Below, piece after piece: positions 26,760 through 33,999 of a stretch of 64,000 nt of DNA. The position numbers and the translations under genes were made by a program. The notes beneath the pieces were generated by a model that was not told the DNA's origin, searched no databases, and saw only the letters and a list, made by a program, of their open reading frames with translations. Source of the stretch: Caulobacter sp. GTDB lineage: Bacteria; Pseudomonadota; Alphaproteobacteria; Caulobacterales; Caulobacteraceae. The stretch is taken from the NCBI GenBank assembly GCA_016125585.1, contig WGLL01000002.1, forward strand, positions 1-64,000. The letters run 5' to 3'. Every line of letters starts with the position of its first letter. Within the stretch, counting starts at the first letter, position 1.

Positions 26760-28013
26760 ATGATTCGCCTCTCAATTGATCAGGCTGTCGAACAGCTCGC
26801 CTGCAAGGTGTCAGGCGAGCATGGCGGGCGGCTGTTCGTCCCCTTCGGTCCCGGAGAACCTCTGGCGCTGAAGACGATCCTGGGAGCTACGCGGGACCTG
26901 GCCGGGCGGATGTGTTTCGTTGGCGCGCCGATCCCCGGGATCAACCGAACCGACTGGTCGAGCCTTTCCGACACGGCGACGAGCGAGGGGACCTTCGTAT
27001 CGGCCGACTGGCGCGCGGCCTTCGAGGCCGGCCGCTTCACTCTGCGCCCCCTGACCTGGTTCCAGACCTTCGGGTGGCTGGCCGCGACGCCCTTGGACGC
27101 CGCCGTCTTCCAGGTGAGCCCGCCCGGCCTCGACGGCCAGGTGACCCTCAGCGTGGCCAGCGACCTGGCCCCGGCGGTGATGCGGCGGGCCGATGTCTTC
27201 AAACTGGCGATCGTCAATCACAACCTTCCTGCCGTGAACGGCCCGGCCTGGCCGCTGGAGGCCTTCGACCTGGTCTGCGAGACCGACCATCCCGTCCTCG
27301 ACTATGACGCCGGCGATCTGGACCCGGCCTTCGAGGTCATCGCCGGCCATATCGCCGCCGCGACCCCGGAGGGCGCCAGCCTGCAGTTCGGGGTCGGCAA
27401 GGCAGGGGTCGCGGCCCTGAAGGGCCTCAAGGGCCGGAAGGGCCTGAAGATCCATTCCGGCATGGTCACCGACCCGCTGGTCGATCTGCTGGACGAAGAC
27501 GCCGTCGACAGCGTCGTCACCGGCCTGGCGGCGGGCACGGCGCGGCTGCGCGAGCGGCTGGGCGATGCCCGCATTCGCTTCGAGGCCAGCGACCATACCC
27601 ACGACATCCGGGTGCTGGCGGCCATCCCCCGGCTGGTGGCGGTCAATTCGGCCCTGGAGATCGACCTGTTCGGCCAGGCCAACGCCGAGTTCCAGAACGG
27701 TCGTCAGATCAGCGGGGTCGGCGGGCTGACCGACTTCCTGCGCGGCGCCCGGCTATCCGAAGGCGGGGTCCCGATCATCGCCCTGCCGGCCTCGGCGAAG
27801 GGCGGCAGCATCAGCCGCATCGTCCCGCGCCTCTCGCCGGGCTGCGTCACGGTTCCCCGCGCCGACGTCGGGCTGGTGATCACCGAGCATGGCGTCGCCG
27901 ACCTGCGGGGTCTGGGACTGGATGAACGGGCCAGGACCCTGATCGGGGTGGCGAGCCCCACGCATCGGGACGAGCTGTCAAACGCCTGGGACGAAATGCG
28001 GCGCGGCCTCTGA
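26760..28013 (+). CDS. Acetyl-CoA hydrolase/transferase family protein
   Basis: 417-residue CoA-transferase of the acetyl-CoA hydrolase / 4-hydroxybutyrate CoA-transferase family. Key segments: QFGVGKAGVAALKGLKG, HSGMVTDPLVDLLD, VAVNSALEIDLFGQANAEF (region of the catalytic Glu), GVGGLTDFLRGARLSEGG and ITEHGVADLRGLGLDERAR. It may move CoA between acetate and other short acids; substrates are not predictable. It follows dut by 271 bases, which contain a divergent small ORF. Confidence 0.87.
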   Translation: MIRLSIDQAVEQLACKVSGEHGGRLFVPFGPGEPLALKTILGATRDLAGRMCFVGAPIPGINRTDWSSLSDTATSEGTFVSADWRAAFEAGRFTLRPLTWFQTFGWLAATPLDAAVFQVSPPGLDGQVTLSVASDLAPAVMRRADVFKLAIVNHNLPAVNGPAWPLEAFDLVCETDHPVLDYDAGDLDPAFEVIAGHIAAATPEGASLQFGVGKAGVAALKGLKGRKGLKIHSGMVTDPLVDLLDEDAVDSVVTGLAAGTARLRERLGDARIRFEASDHTHDIRVLAAIPRLVAVNSALEIDLFGQANAEFQNGRQISGVGGLTDFLRGARLSEGGVPIIALPASAKGGSISRIVPRLSPGCVTVPRADVGLVITEHGVADLRGLGLDERARTLIGVASPTHRDELSNAWDEMRRGL

Positions 28014-28066
28014 CGCCCCGGCCGAGCCAGCTTCATCAGTCTGAACACAACATAACGACCGCTTCC

Positions 28067-28086
28067 GACGCCGTTCAGGCGGCGTC
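28067..28086 (+). terminator. Hairpin after the CoA-transferase gene
   Basis: GACGCCG-TTCAGG-CGGCGTC, 54 bases after the stop codon. There is no T-run, so it is a weak or Rho-assisted candidate. It lies within the 135-base gap that must also carry the promoter of the SH3 protein gene. Confidence 0.4.
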
Positions 28087-28148
28087 CCTCATAACCTGTC
28101 TCATCGGCTCGCGGATCCTTCCGGCGCCGAACAGATTTTGAGGAGTAG

Positions 28149-28784
28149 ATGACCATGAAAGCTCAAAGCCCCATCGCCAAGGCCGGTCTCGCCCTGACCC
28201 TCGCCGCCACCCTCGGCGTGGTCGCGGCCCCGGTCGCCGCCTCGGCCCAGTCCTACGGCCGCCCGGCCGACACCCCGACCACCTGCAGCGCCCCCGGCGG
28301 CAAACAGGAGGGCGGCGCCCTCATCGGCGCCCTGATCGGCGGCCTGCTGGGCTCCAAGGTGTCGAAGAACGAACGCACCGCCGGCGCCGTGATCGGCGCG
28401 GGCCTGGGCGCCGCGGCCGGCGGCTATATCGGCTGCAAGGCCCAGGCGAATGACGCCCAGCCGCCCTATGCCGACGGTTACGGCTACGGCTATGGCCGGG
28501 AAAGCACCTATGTCCGCGACGGCTACCGCCTGGCCTCCTATGTCCAGCCCGCGCGGTTCCAGCGGGCCGGCGGTCGCTTCATCGCCACCACCACGGTCAA
28601 CCTGCGCGCCGCCCCCGACACCCGGTCGCAGGTCGTCGGTCGCCTGACCCGCGGCGAGACCTTCGAGGCCCTGGCCTACACCCGCCGCGGCGAGTGGGTC
28701 CTGGTCAGCCAGCGGGGCGTCGGCATTGGCTATGTCGCCAACGCCTACGTCCGTCCCACCGGCTACAGCCGCACCCGCTGGTAG
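28149..28784 (+). CDS. Exported glycine-zipper and SH3-domain protein
   Basis: 211 residues. Signal peptide (KAGLALTLAATLGVVAAPVAASA-QSY), then a glycine-zipper 2TM-like stretch (GGALIGALIGGLLGSK, then AVIGAGLGAAAGGYIGCKA). A tyrosine/glycine-rich linker precedes a bacterial SH3 domain (~135-205: TTVNLRAAPDTRSQVVGRLTRGETFEALAY...GIGYVANAYVRP). Probably envelope-associated, binding peptidoglycan or protein partners. ATG 28149 sits 4 bases from AGGAG and ATG 28155 sits 10 bases from it; either could be used. A strong terminator follows. Confidence 0.85.
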   Translation: MTMKAQSPIAKAGLALTLAATLGVVAAPVAASAQSYGRPADTPTTCSAPGGKQEGGALIGALIGGLLGSKVSKNERTAGAVIGAGLGAAAGGYIGCKAQANDAQPPYADGYGYGYGRESTYVRDGYRLASYVQPARFQRAGGRFIATTTVNLRAAPDTRSQVVGRLTRGETFEALAYTRRGEWVLVSQRGVGIGYVANAYVRPTGYSRTRW

Positions 28785-28810
28785 CCGCTTGGACGCCCGA
28801 CAGCCACGGC

Positions 28811-28840
28811 AGGGCCGGCTCCGAAAGGGGCCGGCCCTTT
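28811..28840 (+). terminator. Rho-independent terminator of the SH3 gene
   Basis: AGGGCCGGC and GCCGGCCCT arms around a TCCGAAAGGG loop, followed by TTCG. Strong GC stem 27 bases after the stop. Confidence 0.7.
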
Positions 28841-28864
28841 CGCCGTTCAGGCGCGACTCACCGC

Positions 28865-28880
28865 TTGACGTTGACGTAAA
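28865..28880. promoter_or_regulatory. Palindromic operator upstream of the MerR gene
   Basis: TTGACGTTGACGTAAA is a near-palindrome: 12 of 16 positions match its reverse complement, with ACGT half-cores. It lies 57 bases upstream of the MerR gene and ahead of two acyl-CoA dehydrogenase genes. It resembles the ACGT-containing dyads bound by LiuR-type MerR regulators of branched-chain/acyl-CoA catabolism. A TTGACG at its start could double as a -35 element. Confidence 0.6.
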
Positions 28881-28936
28881 CGGGATTTAGCGTCTCTCCC
28901 TAAAGGGCAACAGACCTCACATCAGGGAGAACGACC

Positions 28937-29419
28937 ATGGCCATGGAACTGCGCCGCCCCGAGCGGACCTTCACCATCCGTCAGCTTTGCACCGAGTTCA
29001 AAGCCACCCCCCGCGCCCTGCGCTTCTATGAGGACAAGGGCCTGCTGACCCCGGCCCGCGACGGCATGAACCGGGTCTACAGCTACAAGGACCGCGCCCG
29101 CCTGATCCTCATCCTGCGCGGCAAGCGGGTCGGCCTGTCGCTGCAGGAAATCCGCGAGATCCTCGAACTGTACGACGAGGGCGACGATGCGATGCATCAG
29201 AACGCCCATTCGCTGAAGAAATTCCGCGAGAAGATCGTCGTGCTGGAGCAGCAGCGCGAGGACATCGAGGGCGCCATCAACGAGCTCAAGACCGCCTGCG
29301 AGCGTCTCGAGACACGCCTGGCTGAAAAGCGTCCCGACCTGCTGCCCAAGGCCGCCGACTACGACCAGATGCTGCGCGCCCGCCTCGACGGCCATGCCGA
29401 AATGGCCATGGGCAAGTAG
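28937..29419 (+). CDS. MerR-family transcriptional regulator
   Basis: 160 residues. The MerR winged HTH is TFTIRQLCTEFKATPRALRFYEDKGLLTPARDGMNRVYSYKDRARL (~10-60), with a long dimerisation coiled coil (SLKKFREKIVVLEQQREDIEGAINELKTACERLETRL). No cysteine metal site of the CueR/MerR type is visible, fitting regulators of acyl-CoA degradation (LiuR-like) that sense CoA esters. It precedes two acyl-CoA dehydrogenases and has its own ACGT palindrome upstream, so it probably represses itself and them. Confidence 0.9.
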   Translation: MAMELRRPERTFTIRQLCTEFKATPRALRFYEDKGLLTPARDGMNRVYSYKDRARLILILRGKRVGLSLQEIREILELYDEGDDAMHQNAHSLKKFREKIVVLEQQREDIEGAINELKTACERLETRLAEKRPDLLPKAADYDQMLRARLDGHAEMAMGK

Positions 29420-29440
29420 CCGACAGACACAGCTTCAAGA

Positions 29441-29468
29441 GGGGTCGGCGCAAGCCGGCCCCGTTTTG
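29441..29468 (+). terminator. Rho-independent terminator after the MerR gene
   Basis: GGGGTCGGC-GCAA-GCCGGCCCC followed by GTTTTG. A textbook hairpin with a tetraloop, 22 bases after the stop, separating the regulator from the dehydrogenase genes. Confidence 0.75.
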
Positions 29469-29500
29469 CGTTTCAGCCTCCAGAGATCACGGAACCCAGC

Positions 29501-31282
29501 ATGGCCTATCAACCGCCGGTGCGCGACCACGTCTTCCTGCTCGAAGACGTCCTCAAGATCGACCAGTATGAGGCCCTGCCGAGTTTCGCCGATGCGTCTC
29601 TGGATGTGGTCAAGGCGATCATCGAAGAGGCCGGCAAGTTCACCGGCGAGGTGCTGGCTCCGCTGAACAGCGTCGGCGACAAGGAAGGCTGCGTCTGGCG
29701 GCAGGACAACACCGTCACCACCCCGACCGGGTTCAGGGATGCCTACAGGCAGCTCTGCGAAGGCGGCTGGACAGGCCTCGGCTCCGACCCGGCCTACGGC
29801 GGCCAGGGGCTGCCGCATGTGGTGAACCTCAGCTTCAGCGAGATGTCGTCCAGCGCCAACATGGCCTTCTCGATGTATCCCGGCCTGGCCCACGGGGCCT
29901 ATTCGGCGATCCACACCGGCGGCACGGACGAGCAGAAGGCGCTCTACCTGCCCAAGATGGTGTCCGGCGAATGGACCGGCACCATGAACCTGACCGAGCC
30001 CCACTGCGGCACCGATCTGGGCCTGCTGCGCACCAAGGCGGTCCCTCAGGCCGACGGCAGCTATCGCATCACCGGCCAGAAGATCTGGATCTCGGCCGGC
30101 GAACACGACATGGCCGACAACATCATTCACCTGGTTCTGGCCCGCATCGAGGGCGCGCCGGCCGGGGTGAAGGGCATCAGCCTGTTCATCGTGCCCAAGT
30201 TCCTGCCCAACGCCGAAGGCGGCGTCGGCGAGCGCAACGAGGGCGTCAAATGCGCCGGACTCGAAGAGAAGATGGGCATCCACGGCAACGCCACCTGCGT
30301 CATGGCCTATGACGAGGCCAAGGGTTTCCTGATCGGCGAGGAAAACGCCGGCCTGCGGATCATGTTCGTGATGATGAACGAAGCCCGCATCGGCGTCGGC
30401 CTGCAGGGCGTCGCCCAGGCCGAGGCCGCCTATCAGGCCGCCGCCGAATTCGCCAAGGACCGCCTGCAGGGCCGCTCCCTGACTGGCCCGAAGAACCCGG
30501 ACGGCCCGGCCGATCCGATCATCGTCCACCCCGACGTCCGCCGGATGCTGCTGGACTCGAAGGCCATCATCGAGGCCGGCCGCGCCTTCCTGTTCTGGAC
30601 GGCGCTGCAGGGCGATCTGGCCCATGGCCATCCGGACGAGGCGGTTCGCCAGAAGGGCAATGACTACATGGGCCTGCTGACGCCGGTCCTGAAAGGCTAT
30701 CTGACCGACAAGGGCTTCAAGGTCTGCGTCGACTCCATGCAGGTCTTCGGCGGCTCCGGCTTCACCGAACACTATCCGGCCAGCCAGTACCTGCGCGATT
30801 GCCGGATCGCCATGATCTACGAAGGCACCAACGGCGTTCAGGCCCTGGATCTGGTTGGCCGCAAGCTGGCCTCCAACGGCGGCCGGGCGGTGATGAGCTT
30901 CTTCGCCGAGATCGACGGCTACATCGAGGCCCACAGCGGCGACGCCGGCATGAAGCCCTATCTCGACGGTCTGGCGACGGTGAAGGCCCAGCTTCAGGAG
31001 GCCACCATGTGGCTGATGCAGAACGGCCTGGCCAATCCGGACAACGCCGGCGCCGCCTCCACCGACTACATGCACCTGTTCGGCATCACCGGCCTGGCCT
31101 TCATGTGGGCCCAGATCGCCAAGGCCTGCCTGGCCAAGGGCGATGCGGACCCCTTCTACGCCAACAAGCTGGTGGTCGGCCGCTACTTCGTCGAACGGAT
31201 CATCCCCGAGGGGACCGCCCATCTGGCCAAGCTGAAGACCGGCTCGGCCACCCTGATGCAACTCCCCGCGGAGGCTTTCTGA
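29501..31282 (+). CDS. Acyl-CoA dehydrogenase (large, DmdC/FadE-type with C-terminal domain)
   Basis: FAD-dependent alpha,beta-dehydrogenation of an acyl-CoA. The 593-residue long form has an extra N-terminal helical segment (MAYQPPVRDHVFLLEDVL), the middle FAD-binding motif WTGTMNLTEPHCGTDLGLLRTKA, QKIWISAGEHDM, and the C-terminal helical bundle with MNEARIGVGLQG and IAMIYEGTNGVQALDLVGRKL. A family-specific extra C-terminal domain covers the last ~120 residues. It starts 33 bases after the MerR terminator and is followed 2 bases later by another acyl-CoA dehydrogenase. Chain specificity is unknown. Confidence 0.93.
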   Translation: MAYQPPVRDHVFLLEDVLKIDQYEALPSFADASLDVVKAIIEEAGKFTGEVLAPLNSVGDKEGCVWRQDNTVTTPTGFRDAYRQLCEGGWTGLGSDPAYGGQGLPHVVNLSFSEMSSSANMAFSMYPGLAHGAYSAIHTGGTDEQKALYLPKMVSGEWTGTMNLTEPHCGTDLGLLRTKAVPQADGSYRITGQKIWISAGEHDMADNIIHLVLARIEGAPAGVKGISLFIVPKFLPNAEGGVGERNEGVKCAGLEEKMGIHGNATCVMAYDEAKGFLIGEENAGLRIMFVMMNEARIGVGLQGVAQAEAAYQAAAEFAKDRLQGRSLTGPKNPDGPADPIIVHPDVRRMLLDSKAIIEAGRAFLFWTALQGDLAHGHPDEAVRQKGNDYMGLLTPVLKGYLTDKGFKVCVDSMQVFGGSGFTEHYPASQYLRDCRIAMIYEGTNGVQALDLVGRKLASNGGRAVMSFFAEIDGYIEAHSGDAGMKPYLDGLATVKAQLQEATMWLMQNGLANPDNAGAASTDYMHLFGITGLAFMWAQIAKACLAKGDADPFYANKLVVGRYFVERIIPEGTAHLAKLKTGSATLMQLPAEAF

Positions 31283-31284
31283 TC

Positions 31285-32448
31285 ATGGCCGCTCTTCAGG
31301 TCGAACGCACGCCGTCCCTCGCCGAGGAAGACATCGTCATCTTCGAGGACGCCGTCGCCCGGTTCTTCACCGATCATGCGCCGGAATCCCGGGTCGCCAA
31401 ATGGCGCGAGGATGGCGTGGTCGAGCGGGTCATGTGGAACGAGGCCGCCGAGGCCGGTCTCTCCTGCCTGTCGATCCCCGAGGAATACGGCGGCATGGGC
31501 GGCGACTACCGCCATGAGGTCGTCCTCATGGAACAGCTCGGCGCCAAGGGCGTCGACGGCTTCGGCCTGTCGCTGCACAACGCCATCGTCGCCCCCTACA
31601 TCTACCACTACGGCACCGAGGAACAGCGCCGCCGCTGGCTGCCCCGGATGGCCAATGGCGAGCTGGTGGCGGCCATCGCCATGACTGAACCGGGCGCCGG
31701 TTCCGACCTTCAGGGCATCAAGACCACGGCCCGTCAGGACGGAAACCAATACGTCATCAACGGCTCCAAGACCTTCATCACCAATGGCCAGACGGCCAAT
31801 CTGGTCTGTGTGGTCTGCAAGACCGATCCGACTCTGGGGGCCAAGGGCACCAGCCTGATCATGGTCGAGACCGACGGGGCAGAGGGCTTCGAGCGGGGCC
31901 GCAACCTCGACAAGCTGGGCCAGGAGGCAGCAGACACCTCCGAGCTCTTCTTCAACGACGTGCGCGTGCCGACGGCCAATCTGCTGGGCGGCGACGAGGG
32001 TCGGGGCTTTGTCCAGCTGATGAGCCAGCTGCCCCAGGAGCGGCTGAACATCGCCATCCAGGGCATGGCCACCATCGAACGGGCGCTGGAGCTGACCATC
32101 GCCTACGTCAAGGACCGCAAGGCCTTCGGCAAGGCCATCATCGATTTCCAGAACACCCAGTTCGTGCTGGCCGAATGCAAGACCGAGGCGACCGTCGCCC
32201 GGGTCTTCGTCAACGACTGCATCGAAAGGCACCTGCAGGGCAAACTCGACGCGGCCACGGCCTCGATGGCCAAATACTGGGTCAGCGATCTGGAAAACTC
32301 GATCGTCGACCGCTGCCTGCAGCTGTTCGGCGGCTTCGGCTATATGGCCGAGTATCCGATCGCCCGGATGTATCGCGACAGCCGCGTGCAGCGCATCTAT
32401 GGCGGCACCAACGAGATCATGAAGGTGCTGATCGCCCGGACGCTATAG
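31285..32448 (+). CDS. Acyl-CoA dehydrogenase (short/medium-chain type)
   Basis: 387 residues, canonical size. FAD motif IAMTEPGAGSDLQGIKTTA, NGSKTFITNGQ, the helical segment MSQLPQERLNIAIQGMATIERAL, and KDRKAFGKAI. The C-terminal IYGGTNEIMKVLIARTL carries Glu in GTNEI, the catalytic base position of short- and medium-chain enzymes. The long frame extends backwards through the previous gene, but ATG 31285 (MAALQVERTPS) is clearly the start, 2 bases after the upstream stop. It forms an operon with the large dehydrogenase. Confidence 0.95.
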   Translation: MAALQVERTPSLAEEDIVIFEDAVARFFTDHAPESRVAKWREDGVVERVMWNEAAEAGLSCLSIPEEYGGMGGDYRHEVVLMEQLGAKGVDGFGLSLHNAIVAPYIYHYGTEEQRRRWLPRMANGELVAAIAMTEPGAGSDLQGIKTTARQDGNQYVINGSKTFITNGQTANLVCVVCKTDPTLGAKGTSLIMVETDGAEGFERGRNLDKLGQEAADTSELFFNDVRVPTANLLGGDEGRGFVQLMSQLPQERLNIAIQGMATIERALELTIAYVKDRKAFGKAIIDFQNTQFVLAECKTEATVARVFVNDCIERHLQGKLDAATASMAKYWVSDLENSIVDRCLQLFGGFGYMAEYPIARMYRDSRVQRIYGGTNEIMKVLIARTL

Positions 32449-32506
32449 GCTCATTTTCCGCTCATCCTGACGACCCGTGTGGCGGCGGGATGAGGGGAGA
32501 TTTTGA

Positions 32507-32893
32507 ATGATCGATCACCTGTCCCTGTCCGTCCGCGACCTCGCCGCCTCGGCCGCCTTCTACGACGCCGTCCTCTCCCCGCTCGGCTATCGCCGCCTCG
32601 TCGAACGGGAGGCGACGGTCGGCTTCGGCAAGCGCTATCCCGAGGTCTGGCTGAACCACCGCCCGAGCCGCTCGCCGGAGCCGGGCGACAGCGGCCTGCA
32701 CATCTGCCTGCGGGCCCGGGACCGGGCGGCGGTGGAGGCCTTTTACCGGGCCGCGCTCGAGCACGGCGGAACGGACGACGGCCCGCCCGGCCCTCGCCAG
32801 GCGGCGATGACCGGCTACTATGCGGCCTCCATCCGCGACCTCGACGGCAACCGTCTGGAGGCCGCGACTTTCCCTGTGGAGACGCGGGCGTGA
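32507..32893 (+). CDS. VOC-family (glyoxalase-like) protein
   Basis: 128 residues with two beta-alpha-beta-beta-beta modules: MIDHLSLSVRDLAASAAFYDAVLSPLGY, then GLHICLRARDRAAVEAFYRAALEHGG and ASIRDLDGNRLEAATF. Metal ligands His4 and the C-terminal Glu (RLEA) are present. Substrate unknown. First gene of a three-gene overlapping set with the 182-residue unknown and OsmC. Confidence 0.85.
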   Translation: MIDHLSLSVRDLAASAAFYDAVLSPLGYRRLVEREATVGFGKRYPEVWLNHRPSRSPEPGDSGLHICLRARDRAAVEAFYRAALEHGGTDDGPPGPRQAAMTGYYAASIRDLDGNRLEAATFPVETRA

Positions 32894-33438
32894 AACGCAT
32901 CTTCTTTTTCGCGACCCCGGCCGATATCGGCCCGGTGCTGACGCGATGGGAAGCGACCTCGCCCCTAACCTTTGTCCCCACCCGCACGCTGAGCCGCCCC
33001 GACCGCACCGTCTTCAAACGGGCCGCCGACCTTCCGTCGCCGGGCGTCGCGAGCCATGAGACGGGGAGCCTGTCGGAAAGCTATCTGGTCATGCCGCGGG
33101 GCGCGACTCCGCGGCAGCGACAGGGCAAGACCCGCGAAGGCGGGGCGTGGTGGGGGATTCACAACGGCGACAATGAGGAATCCGTCGTCTTCACCGCCGC
33201 CGGCCTCTGGGGCGACGTCCTGTTGCCGGGTCAGGTCAACACCGTGCACGACAGCGTGCCGGCCCAGGCGCTGATGAAGGGGTTCGCCGCGGCGCTGCGC
33301 AAGGAGGGCTTCAGGAAGTTTGGCCTCTGGTCGCTCGGTCCAGAGGCGCTCACCCTGTATCGGGCTGGCCGACGGCTGACGACCACCGCCGCCCAATCGC
33401 CCCCAGAGTTCGATCTCAAGCTGCCGGAGACCACCTGA
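32890..33438 (+). CDS. Conserved-looking protein of unknown function
   Basis: 182 residues beginning at a GTG that overlaps the VOC stop by 4 bases (GTGA). It reads MKRIFFFATPADIGPVLTRWEATSPLTFVPTRT, with later AWWGIHNGDNEESVVFTAAGLWGDVLLPGQVNTV and KEGFRKFGLWSLGPEALTLYRAGRRL. It looks like a compact soluble alpha/beta protein; I do not recognise the family. Coupled on both sides (VOC upstream, OsmC downstream overlapping by one base), so all three are made together. Confidence 0.8.
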   Translation: MKRIFFFATPADIGPVLTRWEATSPLTFVPTRTLSRPDRTVFKRAADLPSPGVASHETGSLSESYLVMPRGATPRQRQGKTREGGAWWGIHNGDNEESVVFTAAGLWGDVLLPGQVNTVHDSVPAQALMKGFAAALRKEGFRKFGLWSLGPEALTLYRAGRRLTTTAAQSPPEFDLKLPETT

Positions 33439-33902
33439 TGGCCCGCTACACCGCCACTGTCGACTGGGCGCTGCAACCAGGCGAGGACTTCGTCGCCGGC
33501 CGATATAGCCGCAGACACACGGTCAGCTTCGACGGCGGCGTCAGCGTGCCCGCCTCGGCCTCGCCGCATGTGGTTCCCGCGCCGTGGTCGGCGGCTGACG
33601 CCGTCGATCCCGAGGAACTGCTGGTTGCGGCGCTGAGCAACTGTCACATGCTGACTTTCCTGCATGTCGCCCGGGAGGCCGGACTGGTGGTGCTGTCCTA
33701 TCGCGATGTCGCCGAGGGGGTGATGCGCAAGAACGCCGAGGGCAGGATCGCCGTCACCCGTGTCGCCCTGCGCCCAGAAATCGTCTTCGAGGGCCGTCAG
33801 CCGGACGCCGATGAGCTCGACCGGCTGCATCACGCGGCCCACGAGGGCTGTTTCATCGCCAGCTCGGTGAAGACCGAGGTGGTGGTCGAGCCGCCGCGAT
33901 AG
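33438..33902 (+). CDS. OsmC-family peroxiredoxin-like protein
   Basis: Thiol peroxidase of the OsmC/Ohr family that reduces organic hydroperoxides. 154 residues: VDPEELLVAALSNCHMLTFLHVAREAG carries the first catalytic Cys (SNCHM) and HHAAHEGCFIASSV the second (EGCFI). The start overlaps the preceding stop (TGATG). The cluster VOC / unknown / OsmC suggests detoxification of reactive metabolites (inference). Confidence 0.9.
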   Translation: MARYTATVDWALQPGEDFVAGRYSRRHTVSFDGGVSVPASASPHVVPAPWSAADAVDPEELLVAALSNCHMLTFLHVAREAGLVVLSYRDVAEGVMRKNAEGRIAVTRVALRPEIVFEGRQPDADELDRLHHAAHEGCFIASSVKTEVVVEPPR

Positions 33903-33999
33903 TCCCCGTCCCGGGCGGCCGCCCCCACACTCCATTAACCAAAACAAAGACCGCCGTTCTTTCACCGAGTCTTAGGAACAATCGTCGCACAGTCCCGCC

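Noticed and set aside
28811..28936. Riboswitch or small RNA between the SH3 gene and MerR gene
   Set aside because: The gap is accounted for by a terminator hairpin and the ACGT operator; no further structure was evident.
33935..33971. TTAACC and GAGTC upstream of the hybrid kinase as cell-cycle control sites
   Set aside because: A single half-site and one 5-base motif are expected by chance; noted in the gene entry but not called.
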